Made by a program: the position numbers and the translations under genes
Notes under the pieces: generated by a model
Told to the model about the DNA's origin: nothing
Database searches by the model: none
What the model saw: the letters and a program-made list of their open reading frames with translations, nothing else
NCBI GenBank assembly: GCA_039045975.1
Contig: JBCCJA010000024.1
Span: forward strand, 1 to 48,981
Direction: 5' to 3'
Source of the DNA: JBCCJA01 sp039045975
GTDB taxonomy: Bacteria; Planctomycetota; Planctomycetia; Planctomycetales; Planctomycetaceae
Length of the DNA stretch: 48,981 bases
Part shown: one piece after another, positions 32,094-41,244 of the stretch
Layout: each line of letters opens with the position of its first letter
Numbering within the stretch: the stretch's first letter is position 1

Positions 32094-33971
32094 TTACTCC
32101 TGTTCGAAACGCAGCCGCGTCGGTGTGTCGCTCATATGCGACGCGACGTGCCGGCGGGTTTCGCCGTCCGACGTGATCGCGATCTCGTAATCGCCGAAGA
32201 ACGCGTTCGGGACGACGGCCCTGCCGTCGGCGTCGGTGGTGACCGTCTCGGTCGTCCACCAGTCGTCTTTGACGAGTTTCAGCCACGCCTCGCCCGACGG
32301 TTTGACCGACCAGTCTTCCCGCCACAACGCCGTCTCGGGCTTCCAGTGGGCCCCTTCCCAGAAGCCCCACATCACGATGCCGTCCATCCGCGGATGGCTG
32401 AAGCAAAGGGTCATGATGTCCCGCAAGTAGTCGGCCTGCAGTTCGTCGTCGCCGGAGGTGCTCACGTCGAGTTCCGTCAGCTCCAACCGTGGCGCGAGCT
32501 TCGCGAACCGCTCCAGCACGTCCCACGCGTCGGACATCCCCGTCAGTTGGGCCCGGTCGAAGTGGGCCATCATGCCGATCCCGTCAGGGGCCTGGCCCCG
32601 CTCGATGAGGTACTTAATGACCCGCTCATAGTCCGGAATGCGTGACCGCTCCGTGATGACGTGGCCTTCGTTGATATACATCGGGGTGCCGGGCGGCGCG
32701 TTCTCGCGGGCCCGCCGCATGATCTCGACGTGCATGTCGAGTCCGCCGTAGAGATCTTCGATCGAGACGCCCCAGCCGCAGGGGTGATTTAGGGCGTCCC
32801 ATTCGTCGACGACGTCTCCGCACTCCGCCGGCATGCGGTCGAGCACCCGCGACATATAGCGATAATGCTCGTCGCGGCTCCTGCCGACGTCCGCCCAGGC
32901 GCCGTGCTGTGTCGCGCCCCAGCTCAAATAGTGGCCGCGGATCTCGACGCCGTATGTTTCGCGAAAGGGCTTGAGCAGGTCATAGGCCTTGCCCTGGTTC
33001 CGTGCGAAGCCGGGGAACGGCGAGTTTTCGGGGTCGCGGTGGGCGAAATAGCTGTGCGGCCGCAACGCGCCGGTCGGCGTGACGCGGTTGAAGTGCTGCC
33101 GGACGATCTCGCGATAACGTTTGGCGTCTTCCCACTCGCGTGTCTCGCCCGACCAGGCCGGGAAGTCTTCTTCCGGGAGAGTCAGCAGCACGGTGTTGAC
33201 CGCCGAGCCGAACGCGAACGCGTGCCGCCCCATTTCCACCGCGACCGACGCCCCGACGACCGGCAAGCCGTCGGCATCGACGACCCGCACCTCGATCGGG
33301 CCGGTGCGGTATTTCTTAATCCGTTCCGCGGCCTCGGCACGCCACGGGGCATCGGCCGCCCGGCCTTCGTACGTCGTCAGCCCGCGTGTGAGCTGCTCGA
33401 TCGGGTAATCGGGGCCGTAATTGATCACGGACACCGGCCCGAGTTCGAGCGACTGTTCCGTCTCGTTCAGGCTGATCTTCACCCGGCCCTTACCGGCGAG
33501 GGCATCGATCGGCGCGACGAACGGCAGAACGTACTCCTTCCAGCCGGTCTCGACAGACAGGTTGTCATAGAACAGCTTGCCGTCTTTGTGATCGCCGTTG
33601 TCGACGAACACGGTCGCCCGGCCGAGTCCGTCGGGCGTGCCGACCGCCTTAATGCCCCGCAACCAGACTTTCACGGCGAACACGTCGCCCTTCCGCAGGT
33701 CACGATTAAACGTGAACTTCGGCTGCACCGCGTACGCGACGCCTTCGCCGGTGAGGTCGAAACGGACCGCCTGTTCGAAGTCTTGCCGGCGGACTTCCAC
33801 CTCCGTCGCCCGCCCAACCTTCAGTCGGCTAGGGACGACGCCCTGACGAACGCCGTCCAGAAGATCAACCGGCTCGGCGAATGCCGGCTCTGCGACGATC
33901 AAGAAGACAAGGCAGACGCTCGATAATACAGCTCTCACGAACGCCACCTTCTCGCAGATAGAAAACGTCAT
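32094..33971 (-). CDS. Glycoside hydrolase family 10-like protein with altered acid/base residue
   Basis: Secreted xylanase-family protein of 625 residues. A signal peptide (about 1-32, ending AFA) is followed by an N-terminal carbohydrate-binding-like beta domain (about 45-200) and a GH10 barrel (about 240-550) with GHYLSWG and a nucleophile candidate Glu500 in LTELDVS. The C-terminal strand domain ends at 625. The acid/base motif normally ending in Asn-Glu reads WDALNHP, with His396 where the catalytic Glu should be. That position is 104 residues before Glu500, close to the normal spacing. Either the enzyme uses another acid or it binds without cutting. The start ATG 33971 gives a clean signal peptide. 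It is the last gene of the sigma/FecR/DUF1559 block. Confidence 0.8.
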   Translation of the reverse strand: MTFSICEKVAFVRAVLSSVCLVFLIVAEPAFAEPVDLLDGVRQGVVPSRLKVGRATEVEVRRQDFEQAVRFDLTGEGVAYAVQPKFTFNRDLRKGDVFAVKVWLRGIKAVGTPDGLGRATVFVDNGDHKDGKLFYDNLSVETGWKEYVLPFVAPIDALAGKGRVKISLNETEQSLELGPVSVINYGPDYPIEQLTRGLTTYEGRAADAPWRAEAAERIKKYRTGPIEVRVVDADGLPVVGASVAVEMGRHAFAFGSAVNTVLLTLPEEDFPAWSGETREWEDAKRYREIVRQHFNRVTPTGALRPHSYFAHRDPENSPFPGFARNQGKAYDLLKPFRETYGVEIRGHYLSWGATQHGAWADVGRSRDEHYRYMSRVLDRMPAECGDVVDEWDALNHPCGWGVSIEDLYGGLDMHVEIMRRARENAPPGTPMYINEGHVITERSRIPDYERVIKYLIERGQAPDGIGMMAHFDRAQLTGMSDAWDVLERFAKLAPRLELTELDVSTSGDDELQADYLRDIMTLCFSHPRMDGIVMWGFWEGAHWKPETALWREDWSVKPSGEAWLKLVKDDWWTTETVTTDADGRAVVPNAFFGDYEIAITSDGETRRHVASHMSDTPTRLRFEQE

Positions 33972-34018
33972 CTCAATACTCACATGCTGCCGGTGTCCGG
34001 TCCGCATGACACGCCATG

Positions 34019-34489
34019 CTATGGCGCCATCTCAACGCCGTCGATCGTGAAGTCGGCTTCACTCGTGCCGCCGGGCGGGACAGTGAAGCTGTGCGATTTT
34101 TGATTGTCATCGAAGATGACTTTCGTCACTTCGATGCCTTCTTCGAGCGTCGTCTTGAGATCCTCTTCGTTAAAAAGTTCGCGTCCGGTGAGGAGCACCT
34201 CGTGCTCACCGACGACGGCGACGGGACGCGGGTTCCCGGCGGTCACACGTAGAGTGTATTTCCCGCTCTCGTCTGTGACGCCGCGGGACGTCGTGCCCGA
34301 GATCATGCTGTCGTCCGTCGGCTTCGGTTTAAACAGAACGGTCACGCCGACGGCCGGGCCGCCGTTGACAGTGACCGTTCCGGAGACCGGCGCGAACTTC
34401 AGCCCGTCCGGTGAGCCGCCACATCCCGTAGTGACCGCCGCGACGCAGAACGCCGCGGCGGCGCGAGCAAATGCAGAGGACTGATTCAT
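34019..34489 (-). CDS. Planctomycete-type lipoprotein with regulatory beta domain
   Basis: A 156-residue lipoprotein: signal peptide with lipobox TTGC (Cys23), then PVSGTVTVNGGPAVGVTVLFKP and VTDESGKYTLRV. This is the transthyretin-like/carboxypeptidase-regulatory beta sandwich found very often beside DUF1559 genes in planctomycetes. Its function is unknown; structural or surface anchoring is likely. The ATG overlaps the DUF1559 stop by one base (TGATG), so the two are translationally coupled. Confidence 0.8.
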   Translation of the reverse strand: MNQSSAFARAAAAFCVAAVTTGCGGSPDGLKFAPVSGTVTVNGGPAVGVTVLFKPKPTDDSMISGTTSRGVTDESGKYTLRVTAGNPRPVAVVGEHEVLLTGRELFNEEDLKTTLEEGIEVTKVIFDDNQKSHSFTVPPGGTSEADFTIDGVEMAP

Positions 34490-35709
34490 CAGAACTCCCC
34501 GATGACCGAACCGTCGTTGCGAGAGAACAGGTACTCGAGTACCGAGTCCTCCGAAATCTTCGTACCCACCATCGTGCCGCCGTACGGCATCGGGTATCGG
34601 AACGGATTGTTTCCGCCCGCATAGTTCTGGCCGCCGCCGATCACCGTATCGGGACTGAACTCGATATTCTCGCTAATGAACACAACCGAGCCGTCGCAGA
34701 GCACGACTTGGGCGCCGCCGGGGTGCACGCTGTGCAGTCCACTACGGATCCGCTGAGTGTGGGCCGCATCGAGCGTAGGGGCGAAGTAATTCTGGTTGAT
34801 CCCGGGTACGGCCACGGCGCCCACGGCTGAAGCCGAATCAAAACTGTTCGACACGCCGGCCATGTGCAGGACGCCGCCGCCCGCCTCGGTCTGTCTGTCG
34901 ACGTCGATCAGACGGCTGTAAGACCGCTCGCCGATCAGCACCGTGTTGCTCAGCCCGTCCGTAATGTCACGAAAACGGGTCCGTGACGCGACGCTGAAAA
35001 TCCCGTCGAACGACGCCGTGCTGCAGATATTTTGGTCCGGGTTCGTCGAACTCATCCGCCACGGAATGATCGACGTCGACGAATTGTTGCCGACATAATT
35101 CGAGACTGGCAGTTCGGTCGAAGCGCCGGAAGCCAGATTCGCTTCGTCGAACGACGTCACAGACGCGTTCGCACCGCTCAGGCGGAGCTCGAAGATACGG
35201 CTTGTCACGGGGCCCGCATCGGACGGACAGCGGAACGTATCGATCGGTCGCTGCAGAGTCGCCACAAAGTTCGGTGTCGGAGGAGTGGCGACGAGCGAAG
35301 TCGCGTCGCGTGCTCTGTTATCCCCCGGCGCGAGTGTTTCATAAGCTTGCGTTTCTTCGATATACGGCAAGATGTAAGCGACCCAACTCCAGCTGGCTGT
35401 ATTGTCAGATACATAATTGCGCGAGCAAATGTCACGGAGTGATTGGCCGTCTGGAAAGTCATAGGACTCACCGTTCGACACGCCCTGGGCGACCCAGCCA
35501 GGCGGGAGCGTGTTGTAGACGTCGTGGTAGTTGTGGCAGGCGAGGCCGAGCTGCTTGAGGTTGTTTTTACAGGCGGTGCGTCGAGCCGCCTCACGTGCCT
35601 GCTGCACGGCGGGCAGTAAGAGCGCGACGATGATCGCGATGATCGCGATCACGACTAAGAGCTCGATGAGCGTGAAACCGGCACGCCCTCGATATTTATG
35701 AGAGTTCAT
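34489..35709 (-). CDS. DUF1559 protein with type IV prepilin N-terminus
   Basis: A 406-residue protein with the prepilin cleavage and methylation motif GFTLIELLVVIAIIAIIVAL (residues 11-30) followed by the DUF1559 domain: PAVQQAREAARRTACKNNLKQ, a VLCDGSV segment near the end, and several cysteines. It is exported through a type II/type IV-pilus-like route as a pseudopilin. DUF1559 proteins are greatly expanded in planctomycetes and their role is not settled. It follows the FecR gene by 45 bp and precedes the lipoprotein with a one-base overlap. Confidence 0.92.
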   Translation of the reverse strand: MNSHKYRGRAGFTLIELLVVIAIIAIIVALLLPAVQQAREAARRTACKNNLKQLGLACHNYHDVYNTLPPGWVAQGVSNGESYDFPDGQSLRDICSRNYVSDNTASWSWVAYILPYIEETQAYETLAPGDNRARDATSLVATPPTPNFVATLQRPIDTFRCPSDAGPVTSRIFELRLSGANASVTSFDEANLASGASTELPVSNYVGNNSSTSIIPWRMSSTNPDQNICSTASFDGIFSVASRTRFRDITDGLSNTVLIGERSYSRLIDVDRQTEAGGGVLHMAGVSNSFDSASAVGAVAVPGINQNYFAPTLDAAHTQRIRSGLHSVHPGGAQVVLCDGSVVFISENIEFSPDTVIGGGQNYAGGNNPFRYPMPYGGTMVGTKISEDSVLEYLFSRNDGSVIGEF

Positions 35710-35754
35710 GGCGAAAGCCTTTCGGACGAGAAAATGAAGACAGTAAAGACAGAC

Positions 35755-37128
35755 TCAACGTGGTGCGGCCCGCACGAGCACGCGGAACTGATCGAGGGAC
35801 GCGGCCGGCGTGGCCGCCATATCGAACGTGACCGAATTTCGGTCGGACGTGACTGAGAAGGTGTCTTGGTCTGGTTCGAGGCCGCGATAGCCGACGTCCG
35901 AGAACAGGGCCGCCGGGACCCCGAACGGCCGGTCGGTCGCTGCCAGCCCGGTGGCGGTGTCGATGACGGCGAGCACCTGTGTCTCGAACGAGATCGCGCC
36001 CTTGCCGCCGCCGGCGAACACGGCGCCTTTAGCCATGTCGAAGTGCGCGAGGTAGCTGTCGACGACCGTGCCGGCGGGGAGCGTGACTGGCCCCGCGGCG
36101 GTCTCGACAGAAAGGGCCTCGGCGAGCTCGATGCCGGTCCGCTCCGGGATCACGACGACGCGTCCGTCGGTCCGCAGGGCGCCTTCTTGTAGGTCGAGGC
36201 CGTCGGCCACCTCGCTGAGCGGACTGACGGCCCCGGAGAAGCGGGTCACGCCGCCCCGGGCCTTGCGTACGATGCGGAAGCGGTCGAGTACTTCGGCCAG
36301 CCCAAACGCCGACTCGTCCAACGTGGCGTCGGCGACGTCGAAACGGAGCTGCTGGTCGGCGAGCAGTTCGATAACGCGGACGATCTGGCCGTCATTGTCT
36401 TTCAGCCGGGCTTCGACGCGTCCTTTTTGGACCGAGACGCTCGTGCCGTTCGCCGCGTCTTTGTGGATGACGAATTTCGTGCCGAGGTCGACGACGTCGG
36501 TGTCGTCAGTCCGGACGGTAAACCCATGGCCTGATTCATCGACCTCGGCCGCGATCGAGCCGCGAAACAGCCGGATATCGCCGCCGCGGTCGAAACGGAC
36601 GCGGACAGGGGCGATCAGGTCGGCGGTCACACCGGTGCCGAGCCGGACGGTCGCGAAACCGCTATCGATCCGGACGAATTCCCCGACGCGGACGATGTCG
36701 CCGATCTCGGCGGCTTTCGTCGCCCAATGGGCGCCTTCGGCGATCGCAACCCAGTGCCCGACGGCCGGCCCGCGGCTGAACGGTGACGCGACGAAGAGCG
36801 CAACGGCAGACACACAAGCTGCCAGCAGTGCGATCGCGGCGACACGCCCGGCTGAGAGGACCGACGCCGGCCGTGGCGTCGCGTGAGAGGTCGAGGGCTC
36901 CCCGTCGAGAAGCCGCGACAGCCGCGACTCGATCGTCGCTTCGCGGGCCGATCGAACGAGGGCCGAACTCACCTCGGCCGCTTCGAGTAGCCGGAGTGTC
37001 GCCGCCGTGCCCTCCGCCGAGACCGCCGCATTGACCGTTTCGACCGTCCGCACGTCCCAACCGAAGTCGGTCGCGCGGGCGAGCGCGGCGTCGAACGCGT
37101 CGGCGGTCGGTCCTTCGGGCGGGTTCAT
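35755..37128 (-). CDS. FecR-domain anti-sigma factor with extracytoplasmic C-terminal module
   Basis: A 457-residue membrane regulator. A cytoplasmic N-terminus (about 1-88) would bind the sigma factor. One transmembrane helix lies at about 90-115 (GRVAAIALLAACVSAVALFV), then a FecR domain at about 130-260 (GDIVRVGEFVRIDSGFATVR, VVDLGTKFVI, VSVQKGRVEARL). A further beta-rich module follows at about 320-457 (DSYLAHFDMAKG and RGLEPDQDTFSVTSDRN), a type usually found in secreted PEP-CTERM-like proteins. The start is ATG 37128, overlapping the sigma stop (ATGA). The outer module may sense a carbohydrate or cell-surface cue and release the sigma factor. Confidence 0.82.
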   Translation of the reverse strand: MNPPEGPTADAFDAALARATDFGWDVRTVETVNAAVSAEGTAATLRLLEAAEVSSALVRSAREATIESRLSRLLDGEPSTSHATPRPASVLSAGRVAAIALLAACVSAVALFVASPFSRGPAVGHWVAIAEGAHWATKAAEIGDIVRVGEFVRIDSGFATVRLGTGVTADLIAPVRVRFDRGGDIRLFRGSIAAEVDESGHGFTVRTDDTDVVDLGTKFVIHKDAANGTSVSVQKGRVEARLKDNDGQIVRVIELLADQQLRFDVADATLDESAFGLAEVLDRFRIVRKARGGVTRFSGAVSPLSEVADGLDLQEGALRTDGRVVVIPERTGIELAEALSVETAAGPVTLPAGTVVDSYLAHFDMAKGAVFAGGGKGAISFETQVLAVIDTATGLAATDRPFGVPAALFSDVGYRGLEPDQDTFSVTSDRNSVTFDMAATPAASLDQFRVLVRAAPR

Positions 37129-37703
37129 GACATCTTCCGTTTCACGCACCGCGCCAGGTTCTGACGCAGACGCGTCAGTCGGCTGTAGATCGCGTTGACG
37201 GAGACACGACGTTCCGCCGCGATCTCGGCGGGCGGCACTTCGTCGTGGTAGACCTGCCGGACGATCTCGCGGTCGGACGACGAAACCTGTTGCAGGCACT
37301 CGTCGAGCAGACGTTGCCGGATCTCGCGGATCTCGACCGACGCCTCATAAATGTGGCCGACCTTGCTGAGCACTTGGTCGGTCAGGGCCCAGCCGCGGTT
37401 GCGGCCTTTGTCACGCCAGTACCCGCGGGCACAGTTGTAAGCGACCGCCATCGACCATTTCCGGAAGCTGGTGCCGAACTCGAATTCTTCGAACTTCGAC
37501 CACAGCGTGACGCAGGTCTCTTGGAGCACGTCGTCGGCGTCGGCGACGTTCACGACCAGTGCGTGCACGTAGCCCTCCAGCTCCTCGTAGACCGGGACGA
37601 GGAGTTGGAGGAATAGTTCCTGCCGGCGGCTTCGGCCGGACTTTTCATTGGCGATTTGTAACTCTTTGACCACGTTGCCGAGCGGCAAATACAGAAGAGA
37701 CAC
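37125..37703 (-). CDS. ECF RNA polymerase sigma factor (planctomycete FecR-linked type)
   Basis: A 192-residue extracytoplasmic-function sigma factor. Region 2 reads LVVNVADADDVLQETCVTLW and region 4 is the helix-turn-helix VPPAEIAAERRVSVNAIYSRL. It is coupled by ATGA to the FecR anti-sigma gene. The GTG at 37703 is the start of the longest frame; the first 20 or so residues are not family-typical, so the true start may be a later GTG. It probably drives its own operon and the DUF1559 and GH10 genes behind it. Confidence 0.88.
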   Translation of the reverse strand: MSLLYLPLGNVVKELQIANEKSGRSRRQELFLQLLVPVYEELEGYVHALVVNVADADDVLQETCVTLWSKFEEFEFGTSFRKWSMAVAYNCARGYWRDKGRNRGWALTDQVLSKVGHIYEASVEIREIRQRLLDECLQQVSSSDREIVRQVYHDEVPPAEIAAERRVSVNAIYSRLTRLRQNLARCVKRKMS

Positions 37704-38014
37704 TCTGTAGATGCCGGCGTCGGGCTATTCCTTGCACGGAATTTCCGACGACGAACAGCTTTTTTACGACAAGGCCGCCGGACGGGCCGGCGTGCCGGTT
37801 TCACCCGACGGCTTGTGGGACTTTCCGTCCACTTTCGGCCGAATTCAGGCGTCGGCCGTCATGCGTCTGGACGGAAGTCCGCATCGCATGTCTCCGACCG
37901 ATGGACGCGAAAACACGCCGCCCGGGTCAGTCGAACAGGTCCGTTTCAAATCGAAGAATCAACTCGTCCGCAGCGAACCCGGCCGGACCACCGGCCGCTG
38001 CTGCGAGACGGTTC
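37704..38014 (-). promoter_or_regulatory. Promoter region of the sigma/FecR operon
   Basis: 311 bp between pyk (ending at 38015) and the sigma gene, both minus strand. Near the pyk end, GGCCGGACCACCGGCC (37981-37996) is a perfect 6-bp stem with a four-base loop, without a T-run, and may be a weak pyk terminator. On the minus strand GGAAATTCCGTGCAAGGAAT (revcomp of about 37730-37749) offers two GGAA boxes, the usual -35 core of ECF promoters, but a matching -10 is unclear. No gene recognised. Confidence 0.3.
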
Positions 38015-39493
38015 CTACTTCACGGTGTGCACCAGCATCAGGTCGTGGGCCCCGACTTGGTCTTCGTCACTGGTGCCGACGAGCACGATGCGGTCCCCCG
38101 TTTCGAGCATGCCCTTCGCCTTGCCGAACTCCTCGGCGGCGGCGATGAGGGCCTTCGAGTCGTCGTGGCGAATGTCACGCACGAGCGGGATCACGCCCCA
38201 GTAAAGGGCCATCGCGCGGGCCGCCTCGGGGATGTCGGTGACGGCGACGACCGGGATGTCGGACCGCTGTTTCGCGATCGCCAACGCCGAGCGGCCGCGG
38301 CGGGTCGTGACGAGGATCATGTCGGCGTCGAGCCGTTCGGCGGTCGCGACGGCCCCGGTCGAGACGGCTTCGGTGACGTCGGTGACGCGGTAGCGGTCCG
38401 TCAACAGGTGCTCGCCGTCGTGCGTATCGACGAGCATCGCCTCGGCGTTGCGGGCGATCCGCCGCATCGTCTTGACGACCTTCACCGGGTGGCGTCCGAC
38501 GGCCGACTCGCCGGAGAGCATCACCGCGTCGGTGCCGTCGAGGACGGCGTTGCAGACGTCGGTCGCCTCGGCCCGGGTCGGGAAGTCGGCCTCGATCATG
38601 CTCTCGAGCATCTGCGTCGCGGTGATGACCGGGATCCGCCGCTCGGCACACTTCTCGATGATGTGCTTTTGCAGGATCGGGACTTCGGCGATGTCGACCT
38701 CGACGCCGAGATCGCCGCGGGCGACCATCACGCCGTCAGTCAGTTCGAGGATGCCGTCGAGGTCCTCGATCGCCTCCATCTTTTCGATCTTGGCGACGAT
38801 TTGCGGGCCGACGCCGTTCGGCGGGACGGGCGGCAGCAGGTCGCGGAGTTCCTGAATGTCGGAGGCGGCCCGCACGAAGCTGAGGCCGAGATATTCGAGC
38901 CCCATTTCGAGCGCGAACTTGAGGTCGACCTTATCCTTCTCGGTCAGACAGGGCGTGCTCAGCTTCACGCCGGGCAGGTTCACGCCCTGGCGGTTGCGGA
39001 CGCAGCCGGCCTGTTCGACGCGGCAGACGACGCGTTCCGGCTTCTGCGTCTCGACGACCTTCATGACCACCGAGCCGTCGGCGAGGACGACGATGTCATC
39101 GACTTCGAGGTCGTCGATCAGTTGCTCGTAGGTGCAGGTCAGCTCGGTCGGGTCGTCGGTCTTGTCGCCGCGGACGAACGAAAACTTCCCGCCGAACAGG
39201 CAGCAGACCTCGCCGTCGGGCACCTCGTGCAGACGGATCTTCGGGCCCGAGAGGTCACCGAGCAGGCCGACGTGCCGGTCGAGTTCGGCCGAGATCGACC
39301 GCACATCTGCGATCACACGTCGCAGGATGTCGTGCTTGGCGTGGGCGAAATTGATACGGAACAGGTCGACGCCGGCCTCGATCAGCTTCCGCAGCATCTC
39401 GGGGGTGTTCGACGCCGGTCCGAGCGTCGCGACGATCTTCGAGTGCACGACCGGCTTAGTGGCGATCAAAGACGAGGTAGGGGCCGCTGACAT
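38015..39493 (-). CDS. pyk: Pyruvate kinase
   Basis: Last step of glycolysis: phosphoenolpyruvate plus ADP to pyruvate plus ATP, cytosolic. The 492-residue product has SKIVATLGPAS at 18-28, RINFAHA (46-52), the loop SGPKIR, the metal and PEP site VMVARGDLGVEV, ITATQMLESM, and a C-terminal allosteric domain (VVAVTDIPEAARAMALYWGV). Two features point to a K+-independent enzyme: Lys85 stands where K+-dependent enzymes carry Glu, and the Ser that helps bind K+ is Ala50. The start is ATG 39493. Confidence 0.95.
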   Translation of the reverse strand: MSAAPTSSLIATKPVVHSKIVATLGPASNTPEMLRKLIEAGVDLFRINFAHAKHDILRRVIADVRSISAELDRHVGLLGDLSGPKIRLHEVPDGEVCCLFGGKFSFVRGDKTDDPTELTCTYEQLIDDLEVDDIVVLADGSVVMKVVETQKPERVVCRVEQAGCVRNRQGVNLPGVKLSTPCLTEKDKVDLKFALEMGLEYLGLSFVRAASDIQELRDLLPPVPPNGVGPQIVAKIEKMEAIEDLDGILELTDGVMVARGDLGVEVDIAEVPILQKHIIEKCAERRIPVITATQMLESMIEADFPTRAEATDVCNAVLDGTDAVMLSGESAVGRHPVKVVKTMRRIARNAEAMLVDTHDGEHLLTDRYRVTDVTEAVSTGAVATAERLDADMILVTTRRGRSALAIAKQRSDIPVVAVTDIPEAARAMALYWGVIPLVRDIRHDDSKALIAAAEEFGKAKGMLETGDRIVLVGTSDEDQVGAHDLMLVHTVK

Positions 39494-39613
39494 GCCGGAA
39501 CCGTTGGCGGGAGAGTTGGCTGGGTTCGGGGGCGTCCCCGTGTCGCGGGCGACGATAGCCCGGTCCGCACGGCCCCGAAAGGGCCGCGACCGCGACGCGT
39601 GATCGGCCGGTTT

Positions 39614-40219
39614 TCAGTCGACCTTCGCGGCGACGGTTCGGAACAGGGCCGCGTTCAGCGGCGTGACCGTCTCGCCGGCCCGGGCGACCGCGAGCCGGCC
39701 GGTCAGTTTCTCGACGAGCGGCGCGAGGCAGCGGCCGTCCTCGCTGCACGACTGGTAACGCACGCCGAAGGCGATCGACTCGGTTTGACCGCCGCTATTC
39801 TCCGGCGGCGTGATCGTTCCGTACACGATCGCGCGGCGGTCGTAGACTTTCAGCGGCACGTCGAGTCCCTCGATCGTCAGGTCGGTTCCGGGCGGATAGC
39901 GGACGGCCGACAGCTTCGTCCCGAGCTTCGACTTCACGGCGACGGCGGTCTCCTCTTGGAACTCCGCCCCTTTCGGGTTCGCGTTGATGTGCCAATCGGG
40001 AGCGATGTCGAGCACGACGGCGAACTTGGTCGGGCTGCCGGCGACGAGGCGGTCGGCCTCGAAGTAGACGCGGACTTTGACCGTCTCGCCCGTCTGTGCG
40101 GTGGCGAAGACGACGAGCGGCTCGGGCTCGACGGCCTCGGTGTCGCCCGGGCGGGCGGCGAAGAAAGTCAGCGCCGCGGCGACCGCGATCGCCGGGCGGG
40201 TACGGAACGTCAGGGCCAT
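39614..40219 (-). CDS. Secreted DsbD N-terminal-domain-like protein
   Basis: A 201-residue exported protein with a signal peptide (MALTFRTRPAIAVAAALTFF) and one immunoglobulin-like domain resembling the periplasmic N-terminal domain of DsbD (PF11412-like). The motif DWHINANP and a C-x5-C pair in YQSCSEDGRC match the redox Cys pair of that domain. The DsbD membrane and thioredoxin parts are absent, so it may be a stand-alone thiol carrier. The start is ATG 40219 with GGAGG seven bases upstream. It lies 59 bp downstream of the MoxR gene on the same strand. Confidence 0.78.
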   Translation of the reverse strand: MALTFRTRPAIAVAAALTFFAARPGDTEAVEPEPLVVFATAQTGETVKVRVYFEADRLVAGSPTKFAVVLDIAPDWHINANPKGAEFQEETAVAVKSKLGTKLSAVRYPPGTDLTIEGLDVPLKVYDRRAIVYGTITPPENSGGQTESIAFGVRYQSCSEDGRCLAPLVEKLTGRLAVARAGETVTPLNAALFRTVAAKVD

Positions 40220-40278
40220 CGCTGCCTCCTGGGGGTGTTCGGGACGTGCCTCGAAGGGGATCGATAACCGACCGACGG

Positions 40279-41244
40279 TCACCCGGGAACGGCGACTTCG
40301 TCGAGGATCTGGGCGAGTACGGCCCGGCCCTGGTCGCGTTGCTGCTCCAGGAGCGGGTCGCGGGTGACGACGCGGTGTGCGAGGACCGGCCCGGCGAGCG
40401 ACTTCACGTCGTCGGGCACGACGAAATCGCGGCCTTCGCACAACGCGTAGGCTTGCACGGCCCGATAGAAGGTCAAGATGCCGCGGGTGCTGACGCCGAC
40501 CCGCAGGTCGCCGTGCCGACGCGTCGCTTCGACGATGTCGAGCATGTATTCGCTGACCGAGTCCTCGACCGTGACGCCTCGCACGTCTTGTTTGAGTGCG
40601 TCGAGGTCGTCGCGTGTGAGCGTGGTCTCGATCGAATCGCCCGGCTCGCCCATGCGGTGCAACGCCAGCGCCTGCTTCTCGAACTCGCGGTCCGGGTAGC
40701 CGATGTCGGTGCAGATCATGAACCGGTCGAGCTGGTTGTCGGGCAGCGGATACGTGCCCTCCGACTCGTAAGGGTTCTGCGTCGCGATCACGAAGAACGG
40801 CGGGTCGAGCTTGTGGGTTTCGCCCTCGACCGAGACCTGACGCTCGCTCATCGCTTCGAGCAGGGCCGACTGCGTCCGCGGCGTCGTCCGGTTGATCTCG
40901 TCGGCGAGCAGCACGTTCGTGAAGATCGGCCCGCGGCGGAACTCGAACGCCCCCATGTCGGGCTTGTACAGGCTCGCGCCGAGGATGTCGGACGGCAGCA
41001 TGTCGGGCGTGAACTGCAGGCGGACGAACTGCCCGTCGAGGCTGCGTGCGATCGCCTTCGCCAGCGACGTCTTGCCGACGCCCGGCGTGTCCTCGACGAG
41101 GATGTGTCCGTCCGCGAGGAGGCAGACCAACGCCATGCGGATCGGCTTCGGCTTGCCGAGCAGGACCTTCGCGACCTGCTCCTCGAACCGCCTCAGTGCG
41201 TCGGTGTCGGGCGGCGTTTTCAGGGTGTCGGTCGACATCGGCAT
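40279..41244 (-). CDS. MoxR-family AAA+ ATPase
   Basis: A 321-residue MoxR/RavA-type ATPase, a chaperone-like enzyme that helps mature metal or extracellular proteins. Walker A is GVGKTS in EDTPGVGKTSLAKAIA, Walker B LLADEIN, sensor-like TQNP, and the MoxR phrase PLPDNQLDRFM. The ATG at 41244 is chosen; another ATG two codons later (41238) is equally possible. The usual partners (DUF58 and VWA proteins) are not adjacent, and a DsbD-N-like gene follows instead. It is divergent from trpB across about 200 bp. Confidence 0.87.
   Translation of the reverse strand: MPMSTDTLKTPPDTDALRRFEEQVAKVLLGKPKPIRMALVCLLADGHILVEDTPGVGKTSLAKAIARSLDGQFVRLQFTPDMLPSDILGASLYKPDMGAFEFRRGPIFTNVLLADEINRTTPRTQSALLEAMSERQVSVEGETHKLDPPFFVIATQNPYESEGTYPLPDNQLDRFMICTDIGYPDREFEKQALALHRMGEPGDSIETTLTRDDLDALKQDVRGVTVEDSVSEYMLDIVEATRRHGDLRVGVSTRGILTFYRAVQAYALCEGRDFVVPDDVKSLAGPVLAHRVVTRDPLLEQQRDQGRAVLAQILDEVAVPG

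Noticed and set aside
31760..32176. 138-residue plus-strand reading frame
   Set aside because: No recognisable domain, overlaps the GH10 gene antisense, and has the composition of intergenic repeats.
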